Shown here piece by piece: positions 1 through 7,780 of a stretch of 20,372 nucleotides of DNA. Every line of letters starts with the position of its first letter. Position 1 is the first letter of the stretch. Origin of the DNA: an uncultured Collinsella sp. (GTDB taxonomy: Bacteria > Actinomycetota > Coriobacteriia > Coriobacteriales > Coriobacteriaceae); assembly GCA_958407085.1 (NCBI GenBank), contig CATYHY010000010.1, positions 1 through 20,372 on the forward strand, in the 5' to 3' direction. The position numbers were made by a program, and so were the translations under genes. The notes beneath the pieces are model-generated. The model did no database searches. It was given only the letters and a program-made list of their open reading frames with translations, and was not told where the DNA came from.

Positions 1-2633
1 GCCCTCCGTACGCCAACGGCCCGATCCACATCGGCCACGCCATGAACAAGATCTCCAAGGACATGATCAACCGTTACTGGATGATGCAGGGCTATGAGGT
101 TCCCTATGTTCCCGGTTGGGACTGCCACGGTCAGCCGATCGAGCATAAGGTCGAGGAGAAGCTCGGCACCGAGAAGTTCAACCAGACCCCCACGGCCAAG
201 ATCCGTGAGCTCTGCAACGAGTTCGCTGTCGAGAACATCGAGCTGCAGAAGGCCGGCTTCCGCCGTCTGGGCGTGCTCGGCGACTGGGACAACCCCTATC
301 TGACGCTCTATCACCAGCACGATGCCGCCGACATCGAGGTCTTCAAGGCCATGTTCGATAAGGGCATGATTTATCGCGGCCACAAGCCGGTTCACTGGTG
401 CAAGCACTGCCACACCGCGCTCGCCGAGGCCGAGATTGAGTACTCTGACGAGACGAGCCCCTCCATTTTCGTGCGCTTCGAGATGACCTCCAAGCCCGCC
501 GGCCTCGAGAACTTCGACGGCCCGGTTGACTTTATCATTTGGACGACCACGCCGTGGACCATCCCCTCCGACCAGGCCGTTTCCCTTAAGCCCGGCGCCG
601 CCTATGTCGCCGTTGAGCACGAGGGCCGTGCCGAGGTCATGCTCGAGGACCTGGCTCCCAAGTGCTGCGAGGAGTTTGGCTGGGAGTACACCCCGGTTAT
701 GGTCGACGGTAAGCCCTATGTGGTTCCCGCCGAGACCTTCCACCACATCCACTACAAGCAGCCGATCTTTGACGGTGTCGAGGGCGTGGCGCTGCTGGCC
801 GATTACGTCGGTGTCGATGACGGTACCGGTATCGTCCACAACTCGCCCGGCCACGGCGTCGACGACTACTTCGCCTGCCTCAAGGAGGGCATCACCGACA
901 TTTGCATGCCGGTCGATGACGACGGCAAGTTCTACACCGGCGAGGAGTTTGGTACCGGTGGCCCCTTCAGCGGTATGGACACCGATGAGGCCAACCCGCA
1001 CATCATCGAGTTCCTGCGCGAGCGTGGCACCCTGGTCCTCGAGAAGAAGATCACGCACAGCTATCCGCACTGCTGGCGCTGCAAGCACCCGGTGCTCTTC
1101 CGTGCTACCGACCAGTGGTTTGTCTCGATGGACAAGACCGGTTTGCGCGAGCAGGCTGGCAAAGAGGTCCGCGAGAACGTCAAGTGGTATCCGGCCCACG
1201 CCGCCAACCGCATCGGCGCCATGGTCGAGCAGCGTCCCGACTGGTGCATCAGCCGTCAGCGCAACTGGGGCGTGCCTATCCCCAGCTACACCTGCGCCGA
1301 CTGCGGCGAGAAGGTCATGAACGACGCTACGCTCGACGCAGTCATCAAGCTCTTCCACGAGAAGGGCTCCGACGCCTGGTTCACCGACGCTCCCGAGAGT
1401 TACCTGGGCGAGGCCTGCGTCTGCCCCAAGTGCGGCGGCCATCATCTCAAGGCAGATAAGGACATCCTCGACGTGTGGTGGGATTCCGGCGTCTCCTGGA
1501 AGGCCGTCTGCGAGTACCGTCCCGAGCTGGAGTATCCGGCGGATGTGTACCTCGAGGGCTCCGACCAGCACCGCGGTTGGTTCCAGAGCTCGCTGCTCAC
1601 CTCGGTGGGTGCCAACGGCCATGCTCCGTACAAGGCGGTCGTCTCGCAGGGCTTCACGCTCGACGGCCAGGGCCGCAAGATGTCCAAGTCGCTCGGCAAC
1701 GTCATCGACCCCAACAAGGTCTGCGACGAGATGGGCGCTGACATCATTCGCCTGTGGGTCGCCTCGGTCGACACCAGCTCCGACGTTTCCATCGACCACG
1801 AGATTCTCGCCCGTACGTCTGATGCCTACCGTCGTTTCCGCAACACGCTGCGCTTCTTGCTCTCCGAGCTCGAGGGTCAGTTTGAGCCCGAGACCGACGG
1901 CGTCGCCTTTGCCGACCTGTTGCCGCTCGACAAGCTCATGGTTGCCCGCCTGACCCAGGTCCAGGCCGAGGTCGACGATGCCTACGCCAGCTACGAGTTC
2001 CCGCGTGCCTACCGTGCGCTTTACGACTTCGTGGTTACCGAGCTCTCCAACGTGTACCTCGACGCCCTGAAGGACCGTCTGTACTGCGAGAAGCCCGGCT
2101 CGCTCGAGCGCCGCAGCGCCCAGACTGTGCTCGCCGAGCTCTTCTCGATGCTCATGCGCGACCTTCAGCCGATCCTGTCCTACACGGTCGACGAGGCCAT
2201 GGCCTATGCGCCCGCCGGCTGCGTCGATCACCAGAAGTACGCCGCGCTGCTCGATTGGTACAAGTCGCCCATCACGTTCGACGAGGCCAATGAGTTTGAG
2301 GGCGTGCTCGAGGCTTCACTCGAGCTCCGTAGCGCCGTGACCAAGGCCCTTGAGGATGCCCGCTCCGCCGGTACCTTCACCAAGAGCCAGCAGGTCCGCG
2401 TCAAGGCGGTCGTTCCTGCCGAGATGTATGCGCTGCTGACCGGCGACAAGGCCGTCGATCTGGCCGAGTTCTACATCGTCTCCGATGTTGAGCTGACCCA
2501 GGGCGAGGAGCTTTCCGTCGCTATCGAGGCTGCCGAGGGCGAGTGCTGCGACCGTTGCTGGAACTACCGCACCACCGTTGGCGAGTACAACGGCCACGCT
2601 CATATCTGCAAGCGCTGCGCTGACGCGCTGTAA
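1..2633 (+). CDS. ileS: Isoleucyl-tRNA synthetase, 5' end outside the window
   Basis: Charges tRNA-Ile with isoleucine in the cytoplasm (class Ia aminoacyl-tRNA synthetase). The reading frame is already open at base 3, where it encodes PPYANGPIHIGH, the family's HIGH signature (HIGH at 27-38). The ATG at 42 is therefore an internal methionine. The KMSKS loop lies at 1677-1691. WWDSGVSW and the RQRNWGVPIP segment are also typical of IleRS. The C-terminus carries the zinc-binding CxxCW...CxxC module (CDRCW and CKRC) about 30 residues before the stop. The window holds 876 codons. By comparison with E. coli IleRS, where PPYANG is near residue 58, about 55-60 N-terminal residues are missing. Codons are strongly C-ending, as expected for a highly expressed gene. 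No regulatory leader can be judged because the start is outside. Confidence 0.98.
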   Translation, partial: PPYANGPIHIGHAMNKISKDMINRYWMMQGYEVPYVPGWDCHGQPIEHKVEEKLGTEKFNQTPTAKIRELCNEFAVENIELQKAGFRRLGVLGDWDNPYLTLYHQHDAADIEVFKAMFDKGMIYRGHKPVHWCKHCHTALAEAEIEYSDETSPSIFVRFEMTSKPAGLENFDGPVDFIIWTTTPWTIPSDQAVSLKPGAAYVAVEHEGRAEVMLEDLAPKCCEEFGWEYTPVMVDGKPYVVPAETFHHIHYKQPIFDGVEGVALLADYVGVDDGTGIVHNSPGHGVDDYFACLKEGITDICMPVDDDGKFYTGEEFGTGGPFSGMDTDEANPHIIEFLRERGTLVLEKKITHSYPHCWRCKHPVLFRATDQWFVSMDKTGLREQAGKEVRENVKWYPAHAANRIGAMVEQRPDWCISRQRNWGVPIPSYTCADCGEKVMNDATLDAVIKLFHEKGSDAWFTDAPESYLGEACVCPKCGGHHLKADKDILDVWWDSGVSWKAVCEYRPELEYPADVYLEGSDQHRGWFQSSLLTSVGANGHAPYKAVVSQGFTLDGQGRKMSKSLGNVIDPNKVCDEMGADIIRLWVASVDTSSDVSIDHEILARTSDAYRRFRNTLRFLLSELEGQFEPETDGVAFADLLPLDKLMVARLTQVQAEVDDAYASYEFPRAYRALYDFVVTELSNVYLDALKDRLYCEKPGSLERRSAQTVLAELFSMLMRDLQPILSYTVDEAMAYAPAGCVDHQKYAALLDWYKSPITFDEANEFEGVLEASLELRSAVTKALEDARSAGTFTKSQQVRVKAVVPAEMYALLTGDKAVDLAEFYIVSDVELTQGEELSVAIEAAEGECCDRCWNYRTTVGEYNGHAHICKRCADAL

Positions 2634-2660
2634 GTTACGGCGTTCGTAGAACGCCGTAAC
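2634..2660 (+). repeat. Perfect hairpin immediately after the ileS stop codon
   Basis: An 11-base perfect inverted repeat, GTTACGGCGTT and AACGCCGTAAC, with a 5-base loop (CGTAG) begins at the first base after the ileS TAA. There is no T-tract after it, so it is not a standard intrinsic terminator. It could protect the 3' end of the ileS mRNA or assist transcription ending; both roles are inference. Confidence 0.7.
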
Positions 2661-2673
2661 CTACCGACGCTGC

Positions 2674-2771
2674 AAACGCCCCTAAGCGGCAATCTGACGT
2701 TCAATCGTCGGTCGCGTACCAAAGTACGCTTCCCTCCTCTTTCACGTCACCTTGCTCGCTTAGGGACGTTT
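2674..2771. repeat. 98-base intergenic element with 27/28-base inverted ends
   Basis: The left arm (2674-2700, starting AAACGCCCCTAAGCG) and the reverse complement of the right arm (2744-2771, reading AAACGTCCCTAAGCG) match along their length with only three mismatches and one bulged base. The 43 bases between them contain a second perfect hairpin, GCGTAC-CAAA-GTACGC (2714-2729). No reading frame of note lies inside. The form fits a small dispersed intergenic repeat (MITE- or REP-like) or a structured RNA. With one copy in the window I cannot say which. Confidence 0.6.
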
Positions 2772-2850
2772 TCGCTGTTGGTGACGATAACGCGGCATTT
2801 CCATTGCTGGAGCTAGAGGCTTTCTTTCGACTTGCGTTTTTAGTCGAAAG
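2772..2850 (+). other. Rest of the ileS-lspA gap: no gene seen, one hairpin
   Basis: The ileS-lspA gap runs from 2634 to 3006 (373 bases) and holds no credible coding frame. Between the inverted-end element and the terminator, a 9-base stem CTTTCGACT / AGTCGAAAG (2824-2832 and 2842-2850) encloses a T-rich loop. Together with the terminator that follows, this stretch could be the 3' part of a short untranslated RNA, but I see no promoter that would prove it. Confidence 0.35.
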
Positions 2851-2855
2851 CTATT

Positions 2856-2894
2856 AAGCGACATTCCGTTATTCGGAATGTCGCTTTCGTTTTT
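2856..2894 (+). terminator. Strong intrinsic terminator upstream of lspA
   Basis: A perfect 13-base stem, AAGCGACATTCCG (2856-2868) and CGGAATGTCGCTT (2874-2886), with loop TTATT, is followed by TCG and five T residues (2890-2894). This is a textbook Rho-independent terminator for rightward transcription. It lies about 220 bases after ileS, so it ends either a long ileS 3' tail or a separate short transcript, and it isolates lspA from ileS. Confidence 0.85.
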
Positions 2895-2948
2895 AGCTGG
2901 TTATTTCGCTTGCGTTGGTGGATATGTCGTGCGTTCTGCGTATGGCAA

Positions 2949-2954
2949 TATAAG
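2949..2954 (+). promoter_or_regulatory. Possible -10 box for the lspA-rluD unit
   Basis: TATAAG matches the sigma-70 -10 consensus at five of six positions and sits in the AT-rich stretch between the terminator and lspA, about 50 bases before the proposed start codon. No good -35 box stands 16-18 bases upstream, so this call is weak. Confidence 0.3.
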
Positions 2955-3006
2955 ATAGTTCTTTGTATTAAACGTAATTCGATGTTCTTGAGGGTAGGGG
3001 ATTGAT

Positions 3007-3606
3007 TTGGGTCGTACTGGGGATATGACGCCGCCTTTGCGCTGGCGGTTAGGTGTTGCTGGTGGGGTGGTGCTGGTTGTGCTGCTTTTTGATCAGCTGA
3101 CCAAGCTTGCGGTTCGTGCCGTGGGCGACGCTTTGCATGTGACTGTTATCCCCGGTGTGATCGACTTCCTGTTTGTCCGCAATATCGGTGCTGCCTTTAG
3201 CATGGGCGAGGGGCATGGCGTTGCGTTTGCTTTGCTGGCGCTTGCGGTCATTGTCGCCATTGCCGTGTACTTGCTTCGCGCGCCCCAGCTTGCTCGCTTG
3301 GAGGTTGTGGGCATGGCGATGGTTGCGGGCGGTGCTATCGGCAACGCTATCGATCGTTTGGCCTTTGGCTTCGTGACCGATTTTATTGCCACCACCTTCG
3401 TCGACTTCCCCGTCTTTAATGTGGCCGATATCGGCATTACCTTGGGCGTCGTGCTCGCCCTCTTCGGTTACATGTTCTTGAGCCCCGCTGCCCGTGAGGT
3501 CGATGCGACCGCCGAGCTTAACGCCCGTGACGAGGCCCGCGCTAAGCGCAAGGCCCAGCAGCGTGGGGAGCGTGCCCGCAAGATTCGCGAAAGGAATGAG
3601 CGCTAA
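3007..3606 (+). CDS. lspA: Lipoprotein signal peptidase (signal peptidase II)
   Basis: Integral membrane aspartic protease that removes the signal peptide from diacylglyceryl prolipoproteins. Family motifs are all present: DQLTKLAV at residues 29-36, NIGAAFSMGEG at 59-69, GNAIDR at 112-117 and FNVAD at 137-141. Asp116 and Asp141 match the two catalytic aspartates. Four hydrophobic segments lie near residues 15-28, 70-90, 98-115 and 140-159. The TTG start at 3007 is favoured because AGGGG ends six bases before it; an ATG at 3025 would give a protein six residues shorter. At 199 aa it is longer than the usual 160-170 because of a charged, Arg/Lys-rich tail from about residue 161. The stop overlaps the next ATG by one base (TAATG), suggesting translational coupling to the pseudouridine synthase, as in the common lspA-rluD pairing. 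Confidence 0.96.
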   Translation: MGRTGDMTPPLRWRLGVAGGVVLVVLLFDQLTKLAVRAVGDALHVTVIPGVIDFLFVRNIGAAFSMGEGHGVAFALLALAVIVAIAVYLLRAPQLARLEVVGMAMVAGGAIGNAIDRLAFGFVTDFIATTFVDFPVFNVADIGITLGVVLALFGYMFLSPAAREVDATAELNARDEARAKRKAQQRGERARKIRERNER

Positions 3607-4619
3607 TGGCCGACATCCATATCCTTGTTGCCGACGATGCCGCTGGTCAGCGTCTTGACGCCTATCTGGGCTCCAATGACGGCTGCCCTACGCGCTCTTC
3701 CTGCGCGCATCTGATTGAGGGAGGCGCCGTTGCCGTCAACGGTGAGACTTGTCTCTCTAAAAAGTACGCCGTACGCGCCGGCGATCGCATCTCGGTCGAC
3801 TTGCCCGAGCCGCACGACCCGACCGACGTGATTCCCGAGGCCATTCCCCTCGATATCCGCTACGAGGACGACTACCTTATCGTGCTCTCCAAGCAGCGGG
3901 GCCTGGTGTGCCATCCCGCCCATGGCCACGAGAGCGGCACCCTTGCGAACGCTCTGGTCTACCACTGCGGCATCGATCATCTTGGTACTGTGCAGGGTGA
4001 GGACCGCCCCGGCATCGTGCATCGCCTGGATCGCGATACCTCGGGCCTTATGCTCGCGGCAAAAGATGACGACACCCAGCGCGCGCTTCAGAATCTCATC
4101 CGCACGCGCACGCTCGACCGCCGCTATATCACGCTTGTCCACGGGCACATCGCCATGGACGAGGGCACCATCAATACCGGTATCGCCCGTTCTACGCGCG
4201 ACCGCGTCAAGATGGCGGTTTCGGATGACCCCTTTGCCCGTCAGGCCATTACGACCTTTAAGGTCCTCGAGCGCTTTGATTCCACGCGTTTTGACGACGG
4301 CTATACGCTCGTTGAGTGCCACCTGTTTACGGGCCGCACACATCAGATTCGCGTGCATATGCGCCATATCAACCACGCCTGCGTGGGCGATCCGCTCTAC
4401 GGCAAGTGCGATGCGCGTGCCGATCAGGGCCTGACCAGGCAGTTCCTGCATTCTTGGCGCGTTGCGTTCGATCATCCCGTAACGGGGAAGCGCATTGAGT
4501 GCCGTGATGAGCTGCCGTGGGATCTTGCCGCGGTTCTGGACGATCTGGCCCCGCGTTCGCTTGGTCGCACTGCCGCCGGCGACGACATCGTTCCGCAGCT
4601 CGGTCTTCTCGAAGCCTAG
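3606..4619 (+). CDS. rluD: RluA/RluD-family 23S rRNA pseudouridine synthase
   Basis: Converts specific uridines of rRNA to pseudouridine. An N-terminal S4-type RNA-binding domain (about residues 14-70) precedes the RluA catalytic domain. The signature HRLDRDTSG lies at 139-147, with Asp142 matching the catalytic aspartate, and the RTHQIRVHM motif is further on. The length, 337 aa, is normal for RluD-type enzymes. The ATG at 3606 overlaps the lspA stop by one base, and GAAAGGA lies about ten bases upstream inside lspA. The rluD symbol rests on the S4 domain and on the lspA-rluD (ylyB) gene order. RluA, RluC and RluD paralogues cannot be separated with certainty here, so the exact target uridines are unknown. 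Confidence 0.9.
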   Translation: MADIHILVADDAAGQRLDAYLGSNDGCPTRSSCAHLIEGGAVAVNGETCLSKKYAVRAGDRISVDLPEPHDPTDVIPEAIPLDIRYEDDYLIVLSKQRGLVCHPAHGHESGTLANALVYHCGIDHLGTVQGEDRPGIVHRLDRDTSGLMLAAKDDDTQRALQNLIRTRTLDRRYITLVHGHIAMDEGTINTGIARSTRDRVKMAVSDDPFARQAITTFKVLERFDSTRFDDGYTLVECHLFTGRTHQIRVHMRHINHACVGDPLYGKCDARADQGLTRQFLHSWRVAFDHPVTGKRIECRDELPWDLAAVLDDLAPRSLGRTAAGDDIVPQLGLLEA

Positions 4620-4637
4620 CCAGTATTAGGTGGTTTC

Positions 4638-4667
4638 TTGAACTCGGTAAGCCTGCGGTAAGATATA
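4638..4667 (+). promoter_or_regulatory. Possible promoter before the GT2 glycosyltransferase
   Basis: TTGAAC (4638-4643) could serve as a -35 box, with TAAGAT (4659-4664, spacer 15) or GATATA (4662-4667, spacer 18) as the -10. No terminator is visible between the pseudouridine synthase and this point, so read-through is also possible. Confidence 0.35.
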
Positions 4668-4701
4668 CGATTGTTTACGTTACACGTTGCTGGGAGCCTG
4701 C

Positions 4702-5997
4702 ATGCTCGCCTTTTTACAAACCAACACACCCATCGTGATCTTCAACCAGATTGTCGTCACGCTGCTCACGGTCTGCTTTCTGTACCAGGTGGTCTTCTTT
4801 GTCATTGGCGCTCTTCGTGGCGAGGTCGCGCCTCCCAAGGCCAAAAAACTCCATCGCTATGCCTTCTTTATCGCGGCGCATAACGAGGAAGCCGTAATTG
4901 CCAATCTCGTACGCTCCATCAAGGACCAGGACTATCCGTCCGAGCTTATCGAGGTCTTTGTCGTTGCCGATGCCTGCACCGACAACACGGCGCAGCTCGC
5001 GCGCGAGGCCGGTGCCATTGTTTACGAGCGCAATGACCTGGCCCGCAAGGGCAAGAGCTGGGTCATGGACTTTGGCTTCGACCGCATTCTCAACGAGTAT
5101 CCCGACACGTTTGAGGGCTACTTTATCTTCGATGCCGATAACGTTATCTCCCGCGATTACGTTTCCAAGATGAATGATGCCTTTGACCAGGGCTTCCATG
5201 TGGTCACGAGCTATCGCAATTCCAAGAACTTCGGCAGCTCGTGGATCTCGGCTGCTAATGCCACGTGGTATCTACGCGAGGCGCGCTTCCTCAACAACGC
5301 GCGTAATATCTGCAAGACGTCCTGCGCTGTTTCGGGTTCGGGCTACCTCATCTCCGCCAGCGTTATCGAGGGCATGCACGGTTGGCAGTTCCACACGCTG
5401 ACCGAGGACATTCAGTTCACCACGTTCTGCGCCATTCACGGCATTCGCATTGGCTATGCGCCGGCGGAGTTCTTTGACGAACAACCCGTGACGTTTAAGG
5501 CGTCCTGGAAACAGCGCATGCGTTGGACCAAGGGCTTCTACCAGGTGTTCTTTACTTACGGTAAGCACCTGGTCAAGTCGACCTTCCGCTACCATCGCTT
5601 TGCCGCCTACGACATGTTCATGACGATCGCCCCGGGTATGCTGCTGTCGCTCATCTCGATGCTCGCCAATGCGACGTTCCTGATCGTGGGTGGACTCTCG
5701 CACGGCTTTTTGGCTACCGAAGTCGAGATGCAGGCCTGTGCCGCTTCGCTCATTATGACCTTCGCCATGATGTATCTGACTTTCTTTATCCTGGCGCTGC
5801 TCACGACTATCTTTGAGTACAAGCACATTCACTGCGCGCAAAAGTGGCGTCTGGTGACTAACCTGTTTACCTTCCCGATCTTTATGTTCAGCTATATCCC
5901 CATCACGGTGGCCGCGCTGTTCCTGAAGGTCGACTGGGTTCCTACCCAGCATGCCGTAAACGTCACCCTCGACGAGGTCATGCAAGGCGCCAAATAA
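4702..5997 (+). CDS. Membrane-bound family 2 glycosyltransferase
   Basis: Probable processive or single-addition glycosyltransferase acting at the cytoplasmic face of the membrane; donor and product are unknown. After one N-terminal membrane segment (about residues 8-36) comes a GT2/GT-A domain. It has the nucleotide-sugar entry AAHNEE, the metal-binding FDADN (Asp144, Asp146), the catalytic TED (Glu235-Asp236) and QRMRW (271-275). The QxxRW motif is the hallmark of cellulose, hyaluronan and poly-GlcNAc synthase-like enzymes. Three or more membrane helices follow (about 305-335, 345-372, 390-410). The ATG at 4702 is chosen because GGGAG stands five bases upstream; a TTG at 4687 is in frame but has no such site. 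The length is 431 aa. No PilZ domain, deacetylase, flippase or other polysaccharide genes are adjacent, so the pathway cannot be named. It is followed directly by a terminator. Confidence 0.88.
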   Translation: MLAFLQTNTPIVIFNQIVVTLLTVCFLYQVVFFVIGALRGEVAPPKAKKLHRYAFFIAAHNEEAVIANLVRSIKDQDYPSELIEVFVVADACTDNTAQLAREAGAIVYERNDLARKGKSWVMDFGFDRILNEYPDTFEGYFIFDADNVISRDYVSKMNDAFDQGFHVVTSYRNSKNFGSSWISAANATWYLREARFLNNARNICKTSCAVSGSGYLISASVIEGMHGWQFHTLTEDIQFTTFCAIHGIRIGYAPAEFFDEQPVTFKASWKQRMRWTKGFYQVFFTYGKHLVKSTFRYHRFAAYDMFMTIAPGMLLSLISMLANATFLIVGGLSHGFLATEVEMQACAASLIMTFAMMYLTFFILALLTTIFEYKHIHCAQKWRLVTNLFTFPIFMFSYIPITVAALFLKVDWVPTQHAVNVTLDEVMQGAK

Positions 5998-6005
5998 CCA
6001 CCACC

Positions 6006-6047
6006 AAAACCACCGCAAAGGGGACAGGCACCTTTGTGGTGGTTTTT
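6006..6047 (+). terminator. Long intrinsic terminator after the glycosyltransferase
   Basis: A 16-base stem, AAAACCACCGCAAAGG (6006-6021) and CCTTTGTGGTGGTTTT (6031-6046), pairs throughout with a single G-U. It encloses a 9-base loop, and the second arm ends in five T residues (6043-6047). The A-rich left arm means the hairpin could also work on the opposite strand. The core contains GGGGACAGGCACC, discussed in the findings. No clear promoter lies between it and the next gene. Confidence 0.85.
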
Positions 6048-6078
6048 GCTTTTGCGATGCAGCTCGAGGAGGTACTCG

Positions 6079-6501
6079 ATGTTTTATATCCCGTTTTGGA
6101 TTTGCATCTTTGCCGGCGCGGCGATTGATGCCCGTCAGCGACGTTTTCCCAATGAACTTGCCGGTGCGTGTGCGGTGACGGCGTTAGTGGGCGTTTGGCT
6201 CGACAAAGGCGTTAACACAGCGCTTGACCACGCGGGTCTTGCCGTCATTGTGTATCTTGCTCTCGTGCTGACTGAGTCCCTCTGGCGTCGTCTTCGCCAA
6301 ATCCCGGGCATCGGCATGGGGGATGCCAAGGCGCTCTTCGCGCTTTGCACGCTCGACCCTATGGGTGGCATCGTGGCATTTGCCGTCGCACTCCTGGCTC
6401 TGGCCCTTTCCTGCCTCTTCACAAAATCGCGCTCCCTGCCATTGCTCCCGTTTTTAGTGCCGATTTTTGCCATAATCGAGGTCGTGGGCTGCACTTTGTA
6501 A
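6079..6501 (+). CDS. A24-family prepilin peptidase-like membrane protein, catalytic domain only
   Basis: Small polytopic membrane protein (140 aa) with the two aspartate motifs of type IV prepilin peptidases. Asp17 lies in DARQRRFPN (the D-x6-PN motif) and Asp82 in GIGMGDAK (GxGDxK). About four to five hydrophobic segments are visible. It lacks the N-terminal cysteine-rich methyltransferase domain of PilD, so it resembles the short CpaA/TadV or archaeal-type enzymes that only cleave class III signal peptides. The ATG at 6079 is chosen because of a perfect GAGGAGG six bases upstream. The frame stays open further 5', but that extension overlaps the terminator hairpin. No pilin, ATPase or secretion genes are nearby. 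The dGTPase gene starts 31 bases later and probably shares its transcript. Confidence 0.8.
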   Translation: MFYIPFWICIFAGAAIDARQRRFPNELAGACAVTALVGVWLDKGVNTALDHAGLAVIVYLALVLTESLWRRLRQIPGIGMGDAKALFALCTLDPMGGIVAFAVALLALALSCLFTKSRSLPLLPFLVPIFAIIEVVGCTL

Positions 6502-6532
6502 CCGATTGCGCATCCTTCTTAAGGAGCATGCC

Positions 6533-7780
6533 ATGGAATCTAATCAAGAAACGGCCGTCATTAAGGCGCGCATGGACCGTATTCCCTCAGCGTTGTCGCC
6601 CGAACTTGTCGAGCGCATTGCCGCCGATCGTGCTTCGGGCTATGTCAACCCGTATCGTTGCAACGACGATCAGGTCATTCGTCGTATTGATCGCGCCGCC
6701 GACAAAGGCACGCTTATGCGTCCGGCGTTTATGCGCGATACCGAAAAGATACTTCATCTTCCGACGTACACCCGTTATGCAGGCAAAACGCAGGTCTTTA
6801 GCTTCCGTAGCAATGACGATCTGTCACGCCGCGGTTTGCACGTGCAGCTTGTCTCGCGCATTGCGCGCGATATCGGTCGCGCCCTGGGGCTCAATTGCGA
6901 TCTGATCGAGGCGATTGGCCTGGGTCACGACTTGGGACACACGCCTTTCGGCCATGCCGGCGAGCGCTTCCTCAACGATATCTATCATGAGCGTACGGGG
7001 CGTTATTTTTTCCATAACGTGCAGTCGGTCCGCGTGCTCGACACACTGTACGGCCGCAACGTGTCGCTCCAGACGCTCGACGGCGTGCTATGCCATAACG
7101 GCGAGTACGAGCAGCGTGTGTTTGAGCTCTCGGACATGAGCTCCTTTGACCAGTTTGACCAGACGGTTGAGGATTGCATTGCCACGGGCTATAGCGCAAT
7201 TGGGCATCTGCGTCCCATGACGCTCGAGGGCTGCGTCGTTCGCATCTCGGATATTCTTGCCTACGTCGGTCGTGACCGTCAGGATGCGATCGCGGCGGGC
7301 CTGCTGTCACCCGACGCTTTTGATGATGGCCGGGGCGGTGCCTACAACAGTTGGATCCTCACGCATGCCTCCATCGATATCGTTGAGCACAGCTATGGTA
7401 AGCCGCGCATCGAGATGAGCGAGGACCTGTTTGAGGAAATCCGCCGAGCCAAGCGCGAGAACTACGAGAAGATCTATAGCAAGGGCGGTATCGAAGGCGA
7501 TTCCGAGGTGGAGCTGCGCGAAGCCTTCGAAAAGCTTTACGATCGTTGCCTGCAGGATATAAACGAAGGTGACGAGTCTTCGTATATCTTTAAGCACCAC
7601 ATTTCTCGCATCGAGCAGCAGCTTTCCTACTACGATCGCGCCTATGCCTGGCAGAACGATAAGGACCAGGCGGTCGTGGATTACATTGCGAGCATGACGG
7701 ACGGTTATTTCTGCGAGCTCACGAGCAAGCTGTTTCCGGGATTGAAGTTTCCGCACCGTACCTATATTAACGAACGGTAG
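6533..7780 (+). CDS. dgt: Deoxyguanosine triphosphate triphosphohydrolase-like HD hydrolase
   Basis: Probably hydrolyses dNTPs to deoxynucleoside and tripolyphosphate, helping to control nucleotide pools. The protein (415 aa) has the dGTPase-family entry YTRYAGKTQVF (about residues 79-89), then the metal-binding HD set: His103, and His132-Asp133 in GHDLGHTPFGHAGE, the most conserved stretch of the family. The usual RLTHS around the first histidine is here RGLHV, a variant form. ATG 6533 is chosen because AAGGAG stands six bases upstream; an in-frame TTG at 6506 lacks one. The stop codon lies inside a LexA-type inverted repeat. Whether dGTP is the preferred substrate cannot be read from sequence. 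Confidence 0.87.
   Translation: MESNQETAVIKARMDRIPSALSPELVERIAADRASGYVNPYRCNDDQVIRRIDRAADKGTLMRPAFMRDTEKILHLPTYTRYAGKTQVFSFRSNDDLSRRGLHVQLVSRIARDIGRALGLNCDLIEAIGLGHDLGHTPFGHAGERFLNDIYHERTGRYFFHNVQSVRVLDTLYGRNVSLQTLDGVLCHNGEYEQRVFELSDMSSFDQFDQTVEDCIATGYSAIGHLRPMTLEGCVVRISDILAYVGRDRQDAIAAGLLSPDAFDDGRGGAYNSWILTHASIDIVEHSYGKPRIEMSEDLFEEIRRAKRENYEKIYSKGGIEGDSEVELREAFEKLYDRCLQDINEGDESSYIFKHHISRIEQQLSYYDRAYAWQNDKDQAVVDYIASMTDGYFCELTSKLFPGLKFPHRTYINER

Noticed and set aside
2661..3006. A tRNA or small protein gene in the ileS-lspA gap
   Set aside because: No cloverleaf, no T-loop GGTTC-type sequence, and no frame with a start and ribosome-binding site of useful length was found.
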